The notes under the pieces were generated by a model. It was given only the letters and a program-made list of their open reading frames with translations, did not search any database and had not been told where the DNA came from. 64,000 nucleotides of DNA from CAYLJJ01 sp964384025 (GTDB lineage: Bacteria; Myxococcota_A; Bradymonadia; UBA7976; UBA1532), in the NCBI GenBank assembly GCA_964384025.1, contig CAYLJJ010000002.1, forward strand, positions 124,001 through 188,000, in the 5' to 3' direction. Position numbers and translations under genes: made by a program. Each line of letters starts with the position of its first letter. Position 1 is the first letter of the stretch. Shown here one piece after another: positions 45,901 through 52,988 of the stretch.

Positions 45901-46538
45901 TTAAGAGCATGGCCTGTTCCATAGATATCAACCTTTGCTGCTTGATACCAGCATGTATGGACGTTGTGACCTTGGCCATCATTAGTTCGGTGGGTGAAAT
46001 TACGGAACATATACCAAAGGCCACGATCTACTGCGCGGTTGGACATGACCTTGCGAGTCATGCTGATGCTCTCTTCACCTTGACAGTCACCCGCGACGAC
46101 ACCGTCAGAGAGGTTTCCGCTGCAGATGCGATCCACGCGGATGAGCACTGGCATCACCGCGCTGGCCACCTCGTTGCCGCAGGTAACCTCTACCTTGGGG
46201 TAATAGAGGCGATCTCCAAGCGCATTGGCAAAGGTGACCTCAAGGTGCAGAGGCGCAAAGTAGCCCGCATAGTTTGAATTGTTAGCTGCCTGAGAGCCCT
46301 CGTTGGCGTCGTTGAAATCACCATCACCATTCCAATCCCAACGATAGGTATAGCTCCCGCCACAGTTGCCACCTTCGGCGATAGCCTGCAACATCGTGGG
46401 CATGTTGTTTAAGGCGGGGTGTGGAATATCTGGGTTGCTCTGTACCCAAGGTATCGCGGTGACCTCTAACTGCGCCAGAGCTTGACTTCCGAAGAAGCTT
46501 GCCGTGAGCGCGAGGACTACGGATAAGGATCTTTTCAT
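36987..46538 (-). CDS. 3183-residue secreted Asp-repeat surface protein, alpha-toroid N-terminus, MYXO-CTERM tail
   Basis: The start is the ATG behind GGGGAGGTAAAG; it gives a signal peptide (MKRSLSVVLALTASFFGSQALA). Residues of about 130-535 look like an alpha/alpha toroid of the squalene-cyclase/prenyltransferase class (GDGGWYYSCGS, QRADGSWNWSGNWSWGGY, HALNAF). Residues of about 540-1010 are PKD/Ig-like domains (VSVTDLAGLSAQATIDVTVN). Residues 1015-1752 are 13 units of 57 residues with CDDC. Residues 1753-3048 are 46 Asp-rich units of about 28 residues. The last 135 residues have ordinary TSP3 repeats, then FCMNVPG, a hydrophobic helix and five Arg, a MYXO-CTERM-like anchor. Every repeat has Dx(D/N)xDG calcium-loop spacing, so the rod should bind dozens of calcium ions. 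About 1.5 kb of the N-terminal coding region is AT-rich. It is presumably a long calcium-stiffened surface stalk; the ligand or substrate is unknown. Confidence 0.85.
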   Translation of the reverse strand: MKRSLSVVLALTASFFGSQALAQLEVTAIPWVQSNPDIPHPALNNMPTMLQAIAEGGNCGGSYTYRWDWNGDGDFNDANEGSQAANNSNYAGYFAPLHLEVTFANALGDRLYYPKVEVTCGNEVASAVMPVLIRVDRICSGNLSDGVVAGDCQGEESISMTRKVMSNRAVDRGLWYMFRNFTHRTNDGQGHNVHTCWYQAAKVDIYGTGHALNAFLRRGHGHGEGLETDPYYRHMTQCGIHSLMTMMTMTNVGFDDNNNVGVNGQGISMTNSGLMDQSGHWSSYVSTAWVEPMVGFGNPDYVSPAGNAGIINRTLRDLGQDMADGLVYCARGDGGWYYSCGSMSGGTSDASTNGWAPEALRLLERKFGTDTYQFAKDRQRSWLQSYCNNGSCSYHHGGPKLSGNALVGYGWVDNEIFDYNNAQHVSHLNSIQTISNTSHGFWGLYYIYANTKGLRSFDPEIRYLPNAGANQDWSAYYTDFLLPVQRADGSWNWSGNWSWGGYINVHERTALSVQIIQSWLEVSPYGRATPQLAGPGMDIVFDHSWSYVLDPAVEIVSFRWNVVDEPGDDTNGDGNVTGDEIVWEFTTDNPYERPVYQYDSDIGWGDVENHNVTLGVTDNSGRTYYDYDSVQIQLSLDNHKPIIITHPTDPNARYRGYVGHDVTIDLSASYDPDEAYDVFPGDGNRDPGIPEHITSMHIDLNLDGDYDDVGENATDGPVTFTILDGMAEGDFIALPVRICDDAQWNGECYDGVTQPDCTECSYGSASIQLLVNELPPVINSVGGPYNALPAPVQITIDAEDPEGVLGMTYSYELISGSGTIIPAPEFANNPDNQGPLITYTPNTDGPRVDQIRVSVTDLAGLSAQATIDVTVNNVAPAVVSSCPAGVGDGDLVEIDLEITDPDITDIITCNAVALPEQAIIEDCTLLWQVTVAEARAGSANFRLSVTDDDGAETAVNFSCPATLYDDDNDSVPNVDDNCIDTPNPDQTDTDGDLSGDACDTDDDNDDVDDAEDSAPLNPNVCIDLDNDTCDDCVSGTFDFTNDGLDTDADGLCNAGDVDDDNDGINDADDGNPLNPNVCADSDGDSCDDCVNGASNPNDDGLDSDADGACDLGDADDDNDGADDDQDSAPLNPNICADSDGDTCDDCSGGSLDPANDGVDTDGDGACNAGDRDDDNDGINDDDDNAPFNPHVCADSDGDFCDDCVSGTVDPNNDGADFDADGACDVGDDDDDNDGINDNADVAPKNPNLCADSDNDTCDDCVNGSFAPGDDGLDSDGDGVCDAGDADDDNDNVLDGDDSAPRNPNICTDNDADTCDDCVSGLFAPANDGADFDDDGLCDAGDPDDDNDNVPDAQDETPQNPNLCGDTDNDSCDDCLSGVTNPANDGADFDDDGLCDAGDPDDDNDGVNDNGDSAPHNINVCTDSDNDTCDDCTSGSFDPANDGVDFENDGLCDLGDPDDDNDNIPDLEDSASQNPNICGDSDRDTCDDCLSGVANPAADGVDFEGDGLCDAGDPDDDNDNIPDDEDSAPQNPNVCGDSDNDNCDDCLSGVTNPAEDGDDFDADGICDTGDPDDDNDNVPDEEDSAPQNPDVCRDVDNDSCDDCSSGIDDINNDGDDYEHDGLCNAGDPDDDNDGIIDENDADPHNAGGCADADMDTCDDCLSGVTDPANDGDDFDGDGLCDAGDRDDDNDGILDHADEMPLNPNACADSDGDTCDDCVSGRTDPANDGDDFDADGLCDLGDLDDDNDGVSDEQEGDGDHDGDGVPNRFDTDSDGDGLDDELEGGGDSDGDGTPDFLDEDADGDNIPDIIEGDVDSDGDGILDYLDEDSDDDGLSDADEGDGDSDEDETPDYLDEDSDGDGVPDAREGGEDDDEDEIPNYLDDDSDGDGILDEDEGEGDRDGDEIPNYLDDDSDGDGLSDLDEGGGDSDLDEIPDYLDSDSDNDGLNDADEGDADSDGDGIPNYLEEDSDNDGINDAEEGLGDNDQDGDPDYTDSDSDNDGIPDVIEGGGDSDNDEIPDYLDPDADNDGIPDIEEGGDDHDGDGTPNYLDDDSDGDGIEDQNEGRGDSDDDGIPDYLDNDTDGDGINDTIEGLDDFDGDEIPNALDDDSDGDGILDITEGAEDSDEDGVRDFLDDDSDGDGILDADEGDGDTDSDGVSDYLDDDSDGDEILDADEGDGDTDGDAVPDYLDEDSDGDGIPDSVEGDDDDDGDGVFNAQDEDSDGDGIPDADEGDEDTDGDGTSDYRDEDSDDDGISDEEEGAGDSDEDGIPDYLDEDSDGDGVADGEEGNEDPDGDDVPNYLDEDSDGDGIPDADEGGGDYDGDGTPNYLDEDADGDGVNDEDEGLGDSDGDGVPDYLDNDTDDDGIGDTVEGNGDDDGDGVPNYLDDDSDGDGIPDLNEGGEDTDEDGVRNFLDDDSDNDDIPDADEGYGDTDEDGTPDYLDDDSDDDGILDSDEGDADADRDGIPDYLDEDSDNDGLSDSDERGEGEIGTEPPDSDDDGRADYLDRDSDNDGIDDGDEGLGDTDEDGTPDRLDEDSDNDGLNDGDEGLGDADEDGIPDRLDDDSDDDSIPDSEEGLGDADEDGTPDRQDTDSDNDGINDGDEGLDDSDGDGIPDRRDTDSDNDGVNDGDEGLGDNDEDGIPNRLDTDSDNDGVSDAIEGMNDDDEDGIPAYLDTDSDNDGIPDADEGFGDYDEDGIPDYLDTDTDGDGVSDIDEGFDDPDGDGLANYLDEDADGDGVMDEDEGNEDADEDGIPNFLDTDSDNDNISDEVEGNGDADGDRIPDYLDEDSDNDGLTDNYEGDGDSDGDDLPDYLDDDSDNDGVSDAVDGNQDLDGDNIPNYLDDDVDGDGILDTDEGRDDVDNDGTPNYLDPDSDNDDILDIDEGDSDVDDDGIPNYLDTDADGDGIRDVVEGDEDTDDDGASNYIDTDADGDGILDSDEGREDPDDDDIPNYLDEDSDDDGILDLDEGGEDTDGDGISDALDEDSDGDGILDIDEGNEDTDNDGNPNYTDTDSDGDGIPDGTEGTLDSDGDGNSDAFDDDSDNDGVSDDQDNCHLDNNSDQGDLDNDNLGDLCDDDSDGDGISNEEEKDRGMDPMNTDSDGDGLSDDFELEQGTDPIQSDTDGDGIDDGAEIEAGTDPLEPDLSTNFGGGGSSFCMNVPGIPSSVPWHMALLFGFSIFTMRRRRR
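37395..41282 (-). repeat. 46 tandem 84-base repeats (28-residue Asp-rich units)
   Basis: Read on the minus strand, each unit starts EG and follows the pattern EGxGDxDGDGxPDYLDxDSDxDGxxDx. I count 46 units; 45 are exactly 28 residues and one (unit 27) is 36 residues because of an insert containing GEIGTEPPDS. 45 x 84 + 108 gives 3888 bases, which agrees with the measured end points. The units are diverged at the DNA level, more at third positions than in the protein pattern. Confidence 0.9.
41283..43496 (-). repeat. 13 tandem 171-base repeats (57-residue TSP3-like units with CDDC)
   Basis: On the minus strand each unit runs P-x-NPNxC-xDxDxDxCDDC-xSG...NDGxDxDxDGxC-xxGDxDDDNDxxxDxxD. Twelve units are 57 residues and the last is 54, running directly into the 28-residue array. 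Four Cys per unit (one after NPN, two in CDDC, one before GD) are conserved throughout, unlike the second array, which has none. Confidence 0.88.
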
Positions 46539-46551
46539 CTTTACCTCCCCA

Positions 46552-46570
46552 GCGGTGCTCATCTCACCGC
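46552..46570 (-). promoter_or_regulatory. Hairpin immediately upstream of the ribosome site of the giant Asp-repeat gene
   Basis: On the minus strand AGCGGTG and CACCGCT pair over 7 bases (one more base on each side than the 19-base core given here) around a 7-base loop. The 3' arm ends right at the GGGGAGG ribosome site, so folding or occupancy could influence initiation or protect the 5' end. Confidence 0.45.
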
Positions 46571-46596
46571 TTAAGTTTGGGCGAACCTAAACTCCG

Positions 46597-46624
46597 ACTA
46601 TACGGGGTAAACAGATCTCTGCAA
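46597..46624 (-). promoter_or_regulatory. Candidate sigma70-type promoter of the giant Asp-repeat gene
   Basis: On the minus strand TTGCAG and TATAGT are separated by 16 bases. Initiation would fall near 46590, giving a leader of about 50 bases that contains the hairpin before the ribosome site. The match is moderate at the -35. Confidence 0.4.
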
Positions 46625-47206
46625 CAGTGGAGTTGGCCGGTCGGAGGCTACCGAATTTGATGATTGAATCATTTTCAAGGTTTACGCCCGCTCACCGCTC
46701 CGGCAATAACGTGAGTCTCATGACTGATTTTCATGACATTAGAAACCGCTAAGGTCTTGGAAGGAAGGTCTCAATTAGATTCTCCTTGGCGGCTATGTGA
46801 CGAGTAGGGATGGAAATTTAATATCAATGCTCATCTGCACTATTTACCAGATGAACATCTTCCAAACAGCAGTAATTATATAAAAAACAACTAGTTTTTT
46901 CTTGAAAAGACGTTTAATTAAGAGCTCTACGGTATATTAGTAGTACCAATGGGCCATAATTAGATATGGATATTGTGAAGAGAATTACTGCATTGAATAT
47001 ACTATATATTAAGGGTTGGAAGCTGGGAATATAGTTCCTTTTAATAATACCAGCTGGACACTACTGAAGAGTAGAGTGATTAACAAGCTTCATCCGTGCC
47101 CATACGCTCGTCAGCGCTCCTTGCAACTCATGGCGCTCTAACATCCTATCATTGAGGAAAGATAGCCAGCACTGAGGCAAACTTTAGGAGAAGCTCAGGG
47201 GGGTGT

Positions 47207-50200
47207 TTAGCCTTCAGCGACAGGGAGGCAGATCCCAACACCAGCTGGGAGGAAGCCCTCGTAGGGAGCGCACTCCTGCTCCGCTTGGCAGTCATTTTCA
47301 ACGCTCATATCACAGTAGTAGAGGCAGGCATAGATATACTCCTCCCCTTCAGGGATAGGAGTGCAGACCATACCCCAACCACATCGGTTGGTAGAGCAGT
47401 CCTCATATTCCTGAGTCTCTCCTGCAGAGATACAGACAAAGCGCGGCTCGGGCTCCTCTCCAACAAACCACCAGTCGCAGATCCCCTCCATGCCACACTC
47501 TATCTCAAGAGGGTCGCAGCTGTTTAAGCAGACCCCGGTCTCGGGAGCGTTCATGGGGAGCCCAATGCAAACACCGTCAGGGTTCTGCTCGTCACAGATC
47601 CCCCCATAGTTCTCACACTCTATCAGATCGCAGCCGTGAGTCTCTGGGTTGCAGTAGAAGTTCATATTGGCGTCGTTGTCGCAATCCTCATCTACTCGGC
47701 AGCCCCCAGCTTCACAGGTCCCAAACTCTGGGTTGCAAAAGGACTCTTCAGGGCAGGGGCTGGAGGGACCCCAGCTTAAGCAAAGTTCACCCTCTACATA
47801 GATGCAGCTCTGAACACCTCCAGCCTCATCACAGCGAGAGGCTCCCTCAGCAGGGCACTCATCTTCACAGTCGGCAGAGCAGATGCCCAAGCGACCGTCG
47901 ATCCCCAGATCAAGGCAGCTCATTGAGCCTTCACAGCCTTCACCCAGCTCGGCGTTACAGGCCTGCATACAGTAGGAGTCAAGCTCCGTCATCTGAACAC
48001 AGATCATCCCCGCAACGCACTCCATAAAGCTCTCGCAGGGCTCGCCCTGGCCCAGCTCTCCCGGCTTGAGGCACCAGCCCTGACTCCCCACCCCCATGCA
48101 GGCTTCTCGCGGGTCGCTGCATACAGGAGCCAGCAAATCACAGCTCTCCAGGCAGATCCCAGCATCTCCTTGGCCATTGGCGACATAGCACTCTGCGGGA
48201 GCATCGCAGCCCTCACCCATCGCTGGATTGCATTCGCTGATCACCTCACAGTTGCCCTCCACACAGCGTGTTCCAACCAGAGGATGTTCGCACTCTTCAT
48301 GCTCGATGCAGCTCGGGATACAGGAGCCATCGATCTCATCACAGCCCATGCCCGGACCGCAGGGCTCTGGAGAACTCCACTCTAAGCAGAGGTCGTCATC
48401 GTAGTTGCCGCAACTCTGCCGGCTGCTCCCTTCACAGCGAGCATCCTCAGCGTCGCACTCAGTCTCACACTGCTCCAAACAGGCACCGACCCGCCCTCCT
48501 ACAGAGATACATTCATATTCCCCTTCACACAGGGGCTGCTCTAGGTCACAGATCGCCCGACAGGAGCCGCCACCGACACCGTCAGAGATACATTGGGCAC
48601 CCTCTACACAATCGAGGTGGCTGTCACAGGGCTGGCCGACAGCGTTGGAACCTACAGGGAGGCAGTGGCCCTCTTCTCCAAAAGAAACACAGTGGCGATC
48701 CTGGGGGCAGCCTCCCTCAAAGGGATCACAGATCTGTATACAGATCCCCTCGCCCTCCCAGTTCATGCAGCTCTCGCCCTCTGCACAGCCCTCGCCTGAG
48801 AGCAGGTCACAGAGGCTGTCGCGCTCGCAGATCCCCTCTACACATTGAGCCCCCAAGGGGCTGGCGTCTTGGCAATCAACATCCTGTTCACACTCCGCGA
48901 AGTAACAGGTCCCCCCCAAAGAGCTGTTGGAAGGATAGCAGGCCTGACCCTCATCACAGCGTTCAGCGTTGCTGCAGTCCCTTAGGCAAGCGCCATTGAT
49001 ATCATCCTCAGGGTCCACCAAGAAGCAGCTGTTCCCCGTTGGGCACGGCCGCTCAGCGCTACAGTCCATCGTACAGTAACCTCTATCTACCTCAAGACCC
49101 GCACAGGAGAATCCCTCGCCGCACTCCCCTTCAGCGTAGCAGTTATCTCCTACAACTGAGGGGGCCTGAGCGCGGCAAACATTGCCACCCATCACATCAC
49201 AGGTCTCACCGGGACCACAGTCGAAATCCCCGTTACAGGTCAACGCGACTACACAAGCTTCACCAAGGCAGATCTGCCCCTCTAAACAGTGCGAATCCTC
49301 CTGACAACCTTCGCTGGGATCAACGCAGGCTCCTCTAGAGCAGAGCTGCCCCTCAGAGCAGGGCGCAGAGTCGGACCATTCCCGGCAGCTGTCGCTGTCA
49401 AACTGCCCACAGGACTGAACTCCATTGCCCTGACAGCGCAGCTCAGCCTCAGCGCACTCATCCTCACAGCTCTCCGCGCAGATACCATTAGAGCAGCTCT
49501 GAGTCTCAGGGCAGGGAACACCGCTGCCCCACTCCTGGCAGTTGTCATCATCAAAGTCTCCACAGAGCTGAACTCCATCATCACCACAGCGAGTTCCGCC
49601 TTCTTGGCATTCGTCGATACAGAAGGGGCTACAGACACCTCCCGAGCAGGTCGTTTGCTCGGGGCAAGGGACCACCAGAGACCACTCTAGACAGGCATCG
49701 TCATCAAAGAGGCCACAGTGCTGGGTGCCGTTGCCTGAGCAACGGATGGTGCCCTCAGCGCACTCATCCTCACAACCCTCTCCAGTGCAGACGCCGTTAG
49801 AGCAGCTCTCTCCCTCAGCGCAAGGAGTAATGGCAGACCATTCGGCGCAGCTGTCTCCATCATACTGGCCACACTGCTGGAAGCCGTTCTCGGCGCAACG
49901 CAGAGCACCAGGACTGCACTCATCATCACAGCCCGCCGCGCAGGCGCCATTGGAGCAGCTCTCTCCCTCAGGACAGGCGGCCACGCTCCCCCAATCTGTA
50001 CATCTATCTTCATCATAGTTTCCACAGGGCTGGAGCCCGCCAGGGGCACAGCGAGAGGTGCCGCTCAAGCACTCATCTTCACAGATCACCCCAGCTTGGC
50101 ACTCACCCCGAGAGCAGCTCTCCTGCTCTCCACAGGGGGTCGCTTGGCTCCACTCAAAGCACTCATCTCCATCAAAGTTACCGCAGATCTGAGTTCCATT

Positions 50201-51481
50201 GCCTGAGCACTGAGCGGCCCCCTCTGGGCACTCATTGACGCAGCGCTCAACACACTCTCCGCCAGAACAGCTTAGCCCCCCGGCGCAGGCGCTGATGGTA
50301 CCCCATTCCAAGCAGCTGTCCTCATCATGGTTCCCGCAGGTCTGGAAGCCGTTGCCAGAGCATTGGCGCTGGTTCATGGTGCCACACTCATTGCTGCATT
50401 GAGCAGAGCAAACACCCCCAGAGCAGCTGTGGCCTTCATCGCAGGCGACGATGCCGCTCCACTCCATGCAGTCGTCATCATCAAAGTTTCCACAGTTCTG
50501 AGCGCCACCGCCCGTGCACTGTCGGCTGCCCTCTGCGCACTCATCAACACAGGCGTTGCGGCACTGGCCGCCAGAGCAGCTCTCTCCCTCGGCACAGGGG
50601 CTCATCTGCCCCCACTCCAAGCAGTCATCTCCATCGTGGTTGCCGCAGAGCTGAAAGCCATTGCCTGAGCATTGACGGCTGCCCTCAGGGCCACACTCAT
50701 TGCTACAAGTCAACGCACAGCTCCCATTGGAACAGAGTTCTCCCTCAGGACAGGGGGTCACTGCGCTCCACTCTAAGCAGGGATCCTCATCAAAATCGGC
50801 GCAGTTCTCATAGCCATCCATGTTGCAACGGCGACTGTCAATCTCACACTCATCAACGCAGCCTTGGCGGCACTCCCCAGCAGAGCAGTTCTCCCCAGCG
50901 CCGCAGGGGACCACTTCTCCCCAGCGACGACAGCCCTGAGGACCATCCTCGCAGCTCTGAACTCCATTATTGCTGCAGCGACGCGCATCAGTCTCACACT
51001 CATCGACGCAGCTTGAGCGACACTCCCCAGCAGAGCAGCTCTCTCCCTCAGGGCAAAAGTTCTCCTCTCCCCATTCTAAGCAGGGGTCTTCATCGAAGTT
51101 GTCACAAGACTCCAAGCCCCCGTTGGGGCCACAGCGTAGATTCCCTGCGCTACAGTCGGTGGTGCAACCGACGCACTGTCCCTCTACACAGTTCTCTCCA
51201 CCAGGGCAGGCTGTGGGCTGGCTCCACTCTGGGCAGCCATCACCATCAAAGTCTTGACAGTTGCGAACCCCACCACCACGACACTCGACCATCCCAAGGG
51301 TGCAGGTGAGAGGGCAAACCGGCGCCCCTCCATCACGACTGCCCGCTGCACCTCCATCAGTGTTGGCGCCGCCGCTGCCCCCAACACCATCATCATCATC
51401 ATCCCCCGCGCAGGCCGCGAGGCTCAGGCTGAGCAGCCCAAACAGCACCCCAGCTTTCCAAGAGTTGATCGCCTTGTACAT
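47207..51481 (-). CDS. 1424-residue lipoprotein of 8-Cys modules
   Basis: GGAGGAG precedes the ATG, and the signal peptide ends in LSLAAC (Cys24) followed by a run of Asp and a Gly/Ala-rich spacer. Residues of about 55-715 are 13 consecutive units of about 50 residues in the pattern C-DEC-x-RC-xxG-xQxC-G-FDxDxC-xEW-xxPC-xEGxSC-SxGxC, eight Cys each. Two further copies lie in the C-terminal half, separated by other Cys-rich segments of EGF/Dickkopf-like spacing. No enzyme motif was seen. It is predicted to be a long disulfide-braced rod on the outer surface. It is divergent from the FHA-sigma54 activator with 106 bases between them, which makes it a candidate target of that regulator. Confidence 0.85.
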   Translation of the reverse strand: MYKAINSWKAGVLFGLLSLSLAACAGDDDDDGVGGSGGANTDGGAAGSRDGGAPVCPLTCTLGMVECRGGGVRNCQDFDGDGCPEWSQPTACPGGENCVEGQCVGCTTDCSAGNLRCGPNGGLESCDNFDEDPCLEWGEENFCPEGESCSAGECRSSCVDECETDARRCSNNGVQSCEDGPQGCRRWGEVVPCGAGENCSAGECRQGCVDECEIDSRRCNMDGYENCADFDEDPCLEWSAVTPCPEGELCSNGSCALTCSNECGPEGSRQCSGNGFQLCGNHDGDDCLEWGQMSPCAEGESCSGGQCRNACVDECAEGSRQCTGGGAQNCGNFDDDDCMEWSGIVACDEGHSCSGGVCSAQCSNECGTMNQRQCSGNGFQTCGNHDEDSCLEWGTISACAGGLSCSGGECVERCVNECPEGAAQCSGNGTQICGNFDGDECFEWSQATPCGEQESCSRGECQAGVICEDECLSGTSRCAPGGLQPCGNYDEDRCTDWGSVAACPEGESCSNGACAAGCDDECSPGALRCAENGFQQCGQYDGDSCAEWSAITPCAEGESCSNGVCTGEGCEDECAEGTIRCSGNGTQHCGLFDDDACLEWSLVVPCPEQTTCSGGVCSPFCIDECQEGGTRCGDDGVQLCGDFDDDNCQEWGSGVPCPETQSCSNGICAESCEDECAEAELRCQGNGVQSCGQFDSDSCREWSDSAPCSEGQLCSRGACVDPSEGCQEDSHCLEGQICLGEACVVALTCNGDFDCGPGETCDVMGGNVCRAQAPSVVGDNCYAEGECGEGFSCAGLEVDRGYCTMDCSAERPCPTGNSCFLVDPEDDINGACLRDCSNAERCDEGQACYPSNSSLGGTCYFAECEQDVDCQDASPLGAQCVEGICERDSLCDLLSGEGCAEGESCMNWEGEGICIQICDPFEGGCPQDRHCVSFGEEGHCLPVGSNAVGQPCDSHLDCVEGAQCISDGVGGGSCRAICDLEQPLCEGEYECISVGGRVGACLEQCETECDAEDARCEGSSRQSCGNYDDDLCLEWSSPEPCGPGMGCDEIDGSCIPSCIEHEECEHPLVGTRCVEGNCEVISECNPAMGEGCDAPAECYVANGQGDAGICLESCDLLAPVCSDPREACMGVGSQGWCLKPGELGQGEPCESFMECVAGMICVQMTELDSYCMQACNAELGEGCEGSMSCLDLGIDGRLGICSADCEDECPAEGASRCDEAGGVQSCIYVEGELCLSWGPSSPCPEESFCNPEFGTCEAGGCRVDEDCDNDANMNFYCNPETHGCDLIECENYGGICDEQNPDGVCIGLPMNAPETGVCLNSCDPLEIECGMEGICDWWFVGEEPEPRFVCISAGETQEYEDCSTNRCGWGMVCTPIPEGEEYIYACLYYCDMSVENDCQAEQECAPYEGFLPAGVGICLPVAEG

Positions 51482-51587
51482 TCAAGCTCCTCCACTTACT
51501 CTGAGATGCAGAAACATACGTTCCCCTTCGTTTCAGATCCACCGCTCTTGTGTTGACGGCTCCTCAGCCCCGATCCACACTGACCTC

Positions 51588-52988
51588 ATGCCAAAGAAGT
51601 TTCCAGATTTTGTCCCCCTCACCCAGATCGCCTACCAGGAGGGCGCGGGGACGACCCTTCACCTGAGGAGGTGTCGTCTAGCGGTGGAGCAGGAGGGTCT
51701 GTGGCAGGAGAAGATCTTTGATCAGGCAACAGTCACTGTAGGCACCATGGAGGAGAATGATCTGATAATCCTTGATGATACGGTGAGCCGCTTTCACTGT
51801 CGGATCTATCAAGAACGCAACTCCTATGTTATCCAAGATTTGGGGAGCACCAACGGGACCTTCATCAACCGAGTGCGCATCAAAGAGGCCTATCTAGAGC
51901 CAGGCTGTAATATCCACCTTGGGAAGACCCACCTTCAGTTTCAAAGCCTGGATGAGCAGGTCCAGATCAAGCCCATCAACGAAGATCGTTTTGGGGAGAT
52001 CATCGGAGCCAATGTCAAGATGCGCGAGATCTTTGGCATTCTAGAGAAGATCTCACCCACCGACACTACTGTGGTGATTGAAGGAGAGACCGGCACAGGC
52101 AAGGAGGTGGTGGCTCATACCATCCATGCTCGCTCCAAGCGCAGCGCTCAGCCCTTTATCATCTTTGACTGCTCCGCTGTCCCCGCGAGCCTCTTGGAGT
52201 CAGAACTCTTTGGTCATGAGAAGGGCTCCTTCACCGGCGCAGTCGTGACCCGCCCAGGGCTCTTTGAGATGGCCAATGGGGGGACCATCTTTCTAGATGA
52301 GATGGGAGAGCTGAGCCTAGAACTCCAACCCAAGCTTCTTCGTGTCTTGGAGACCCGTGAGGTGCGTAGGGTGGGCGCAACTCGCTCAATGCGGGTCGAT
52401 GTACGCATCATCGCGGCCACCAATCGCCGTCTAGAGCAGGAGGTCCGCGCGGGACGTTTCCGAGAGGATCTCTATTACCGCCTAAGCGTGGTGCGCATCT
52501 TCCTGCCCCCACTCAAGGAGCGCCCTGAAGATATCCAACTCTTGATCCATCACTTCTTGGCGAGAGGCCGCTTTAACCAGAGGGAGGATGGAAGCCGACG
52601 CATCAAGGGGATCGAGCGTGGCGCTCTAGAGGCGCTCCTTGGCTACCACTGGCCAGGAAACGTGCGAGAGCTGCTCAACGCCGTGGAGCGTGCGTGTAGC
52701 TTTGCAGAGAGTGAGATGATCCGAATTGAAGATCTCCCGAGCCACTTTATGAACGCTGGGACTCGGAGACCTCGACTCAGCGCTCCTCCGCCTCTCCCTT
52801 CCAGTGAGGAGTTGGGCACCTTTAAGGAGTCTAAGGAGAAGTTGGTCTCAGCCTTTGAGCGAGAATACATCAAGAGCCTCCTCCAGCTGCACAACTTCAA
52901 CATCAGCCAAGCTGCTCGAGAGGCACAGATCGACCGAAAATATTTCCGAAAGTTGATGAAGAAGTACAACATCGAGGCCCAACCTTGA
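51588..52988 (+). CDS. FHA-domain sigma54-dependent transcriptional activator
   Basis: This 466-residue bacterial enhancer-binding protein is started at the only in-frame ATG that leaves the FHA domain whole; the ribosome site is weak. The N-terminal FHA domain (about 30-118) has SRFHC and STNGTFIN, the phosphothreonine-binding loops. The AAA+ domain has Walker A GETGTGKE (166-173), the sigma54-contact loop as GSFTGA (213-218; the usual motif is GAFTGA), Walker B GGTIFLDEMGE (231-241) and the RFREDLYYRL sensor region. The C-terminal Fis-type helix-turn-helix has NISQAAREAQIDRKYFRKLM. Such FHA activators respond to Ser/Thr kinases and are typical of myxobacteria. It is coupled to the next gene by TTGA. 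Confidence 0.93.
   Translation: MPKKFPDFVPLTQIAYQEGAGTTLHLRRCRLAVEQEGLWQEKIFDQATVTVGTMEENDLIILDDTVSRFHCRIYQERNSYVIQDLGSTNGTFINRVRIKEAYLEPGCNIHLGKTHLQFQSLDEQVQIKPINEDRFGEIIGANVKMREIFGILEKISPTDTTVVIEGETGTGKEVVAHTIHARSKRSAQPFIIFDCSAVPASLLESELFGHEKGSFTGAVVTRPGLFEMANGGTIFLDEMGELSLELQPKLLRVLETREVRRVGATRSMRVDVRIIAATNRRLEQEVRAGRFREDLYYRLSVVRIFLPPLKERPEDIQLLIHHFLARGRFNQREDGSRRIKGIERGALEALLGYHWPGNVRELLNAVERACSFAESEMIRIEDLPSHFMNAGTRRPRLSAPPPLPSSEELGTFKESKEKLVSAFEREYIKSLLQLHNFNISQAAREAQIDRKYFRKLMKKYNIEAQP

Larger units (their letters stand above)
46539..47206. other. AT-rich intergenic region between the two largest minus-strand genes
   Basis: These 668 bases hold the leader and candidate promoter of the giant gene at the left end. 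No gene was found. The middle (about 46800-47060) is strikingly AT-rich for this genome, with a perfect AAAAAAC/GTTTTTT hairpin at 46882-46900 and a CACTACT/AGTAGAGTG hairpin at 47059-47078. Either could be part of a terminator for the upstream lipoprotein gene. An AT-rich upstream region could also bind nucleoid proteins or contain further promoter elements. Confidence 0.5.
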
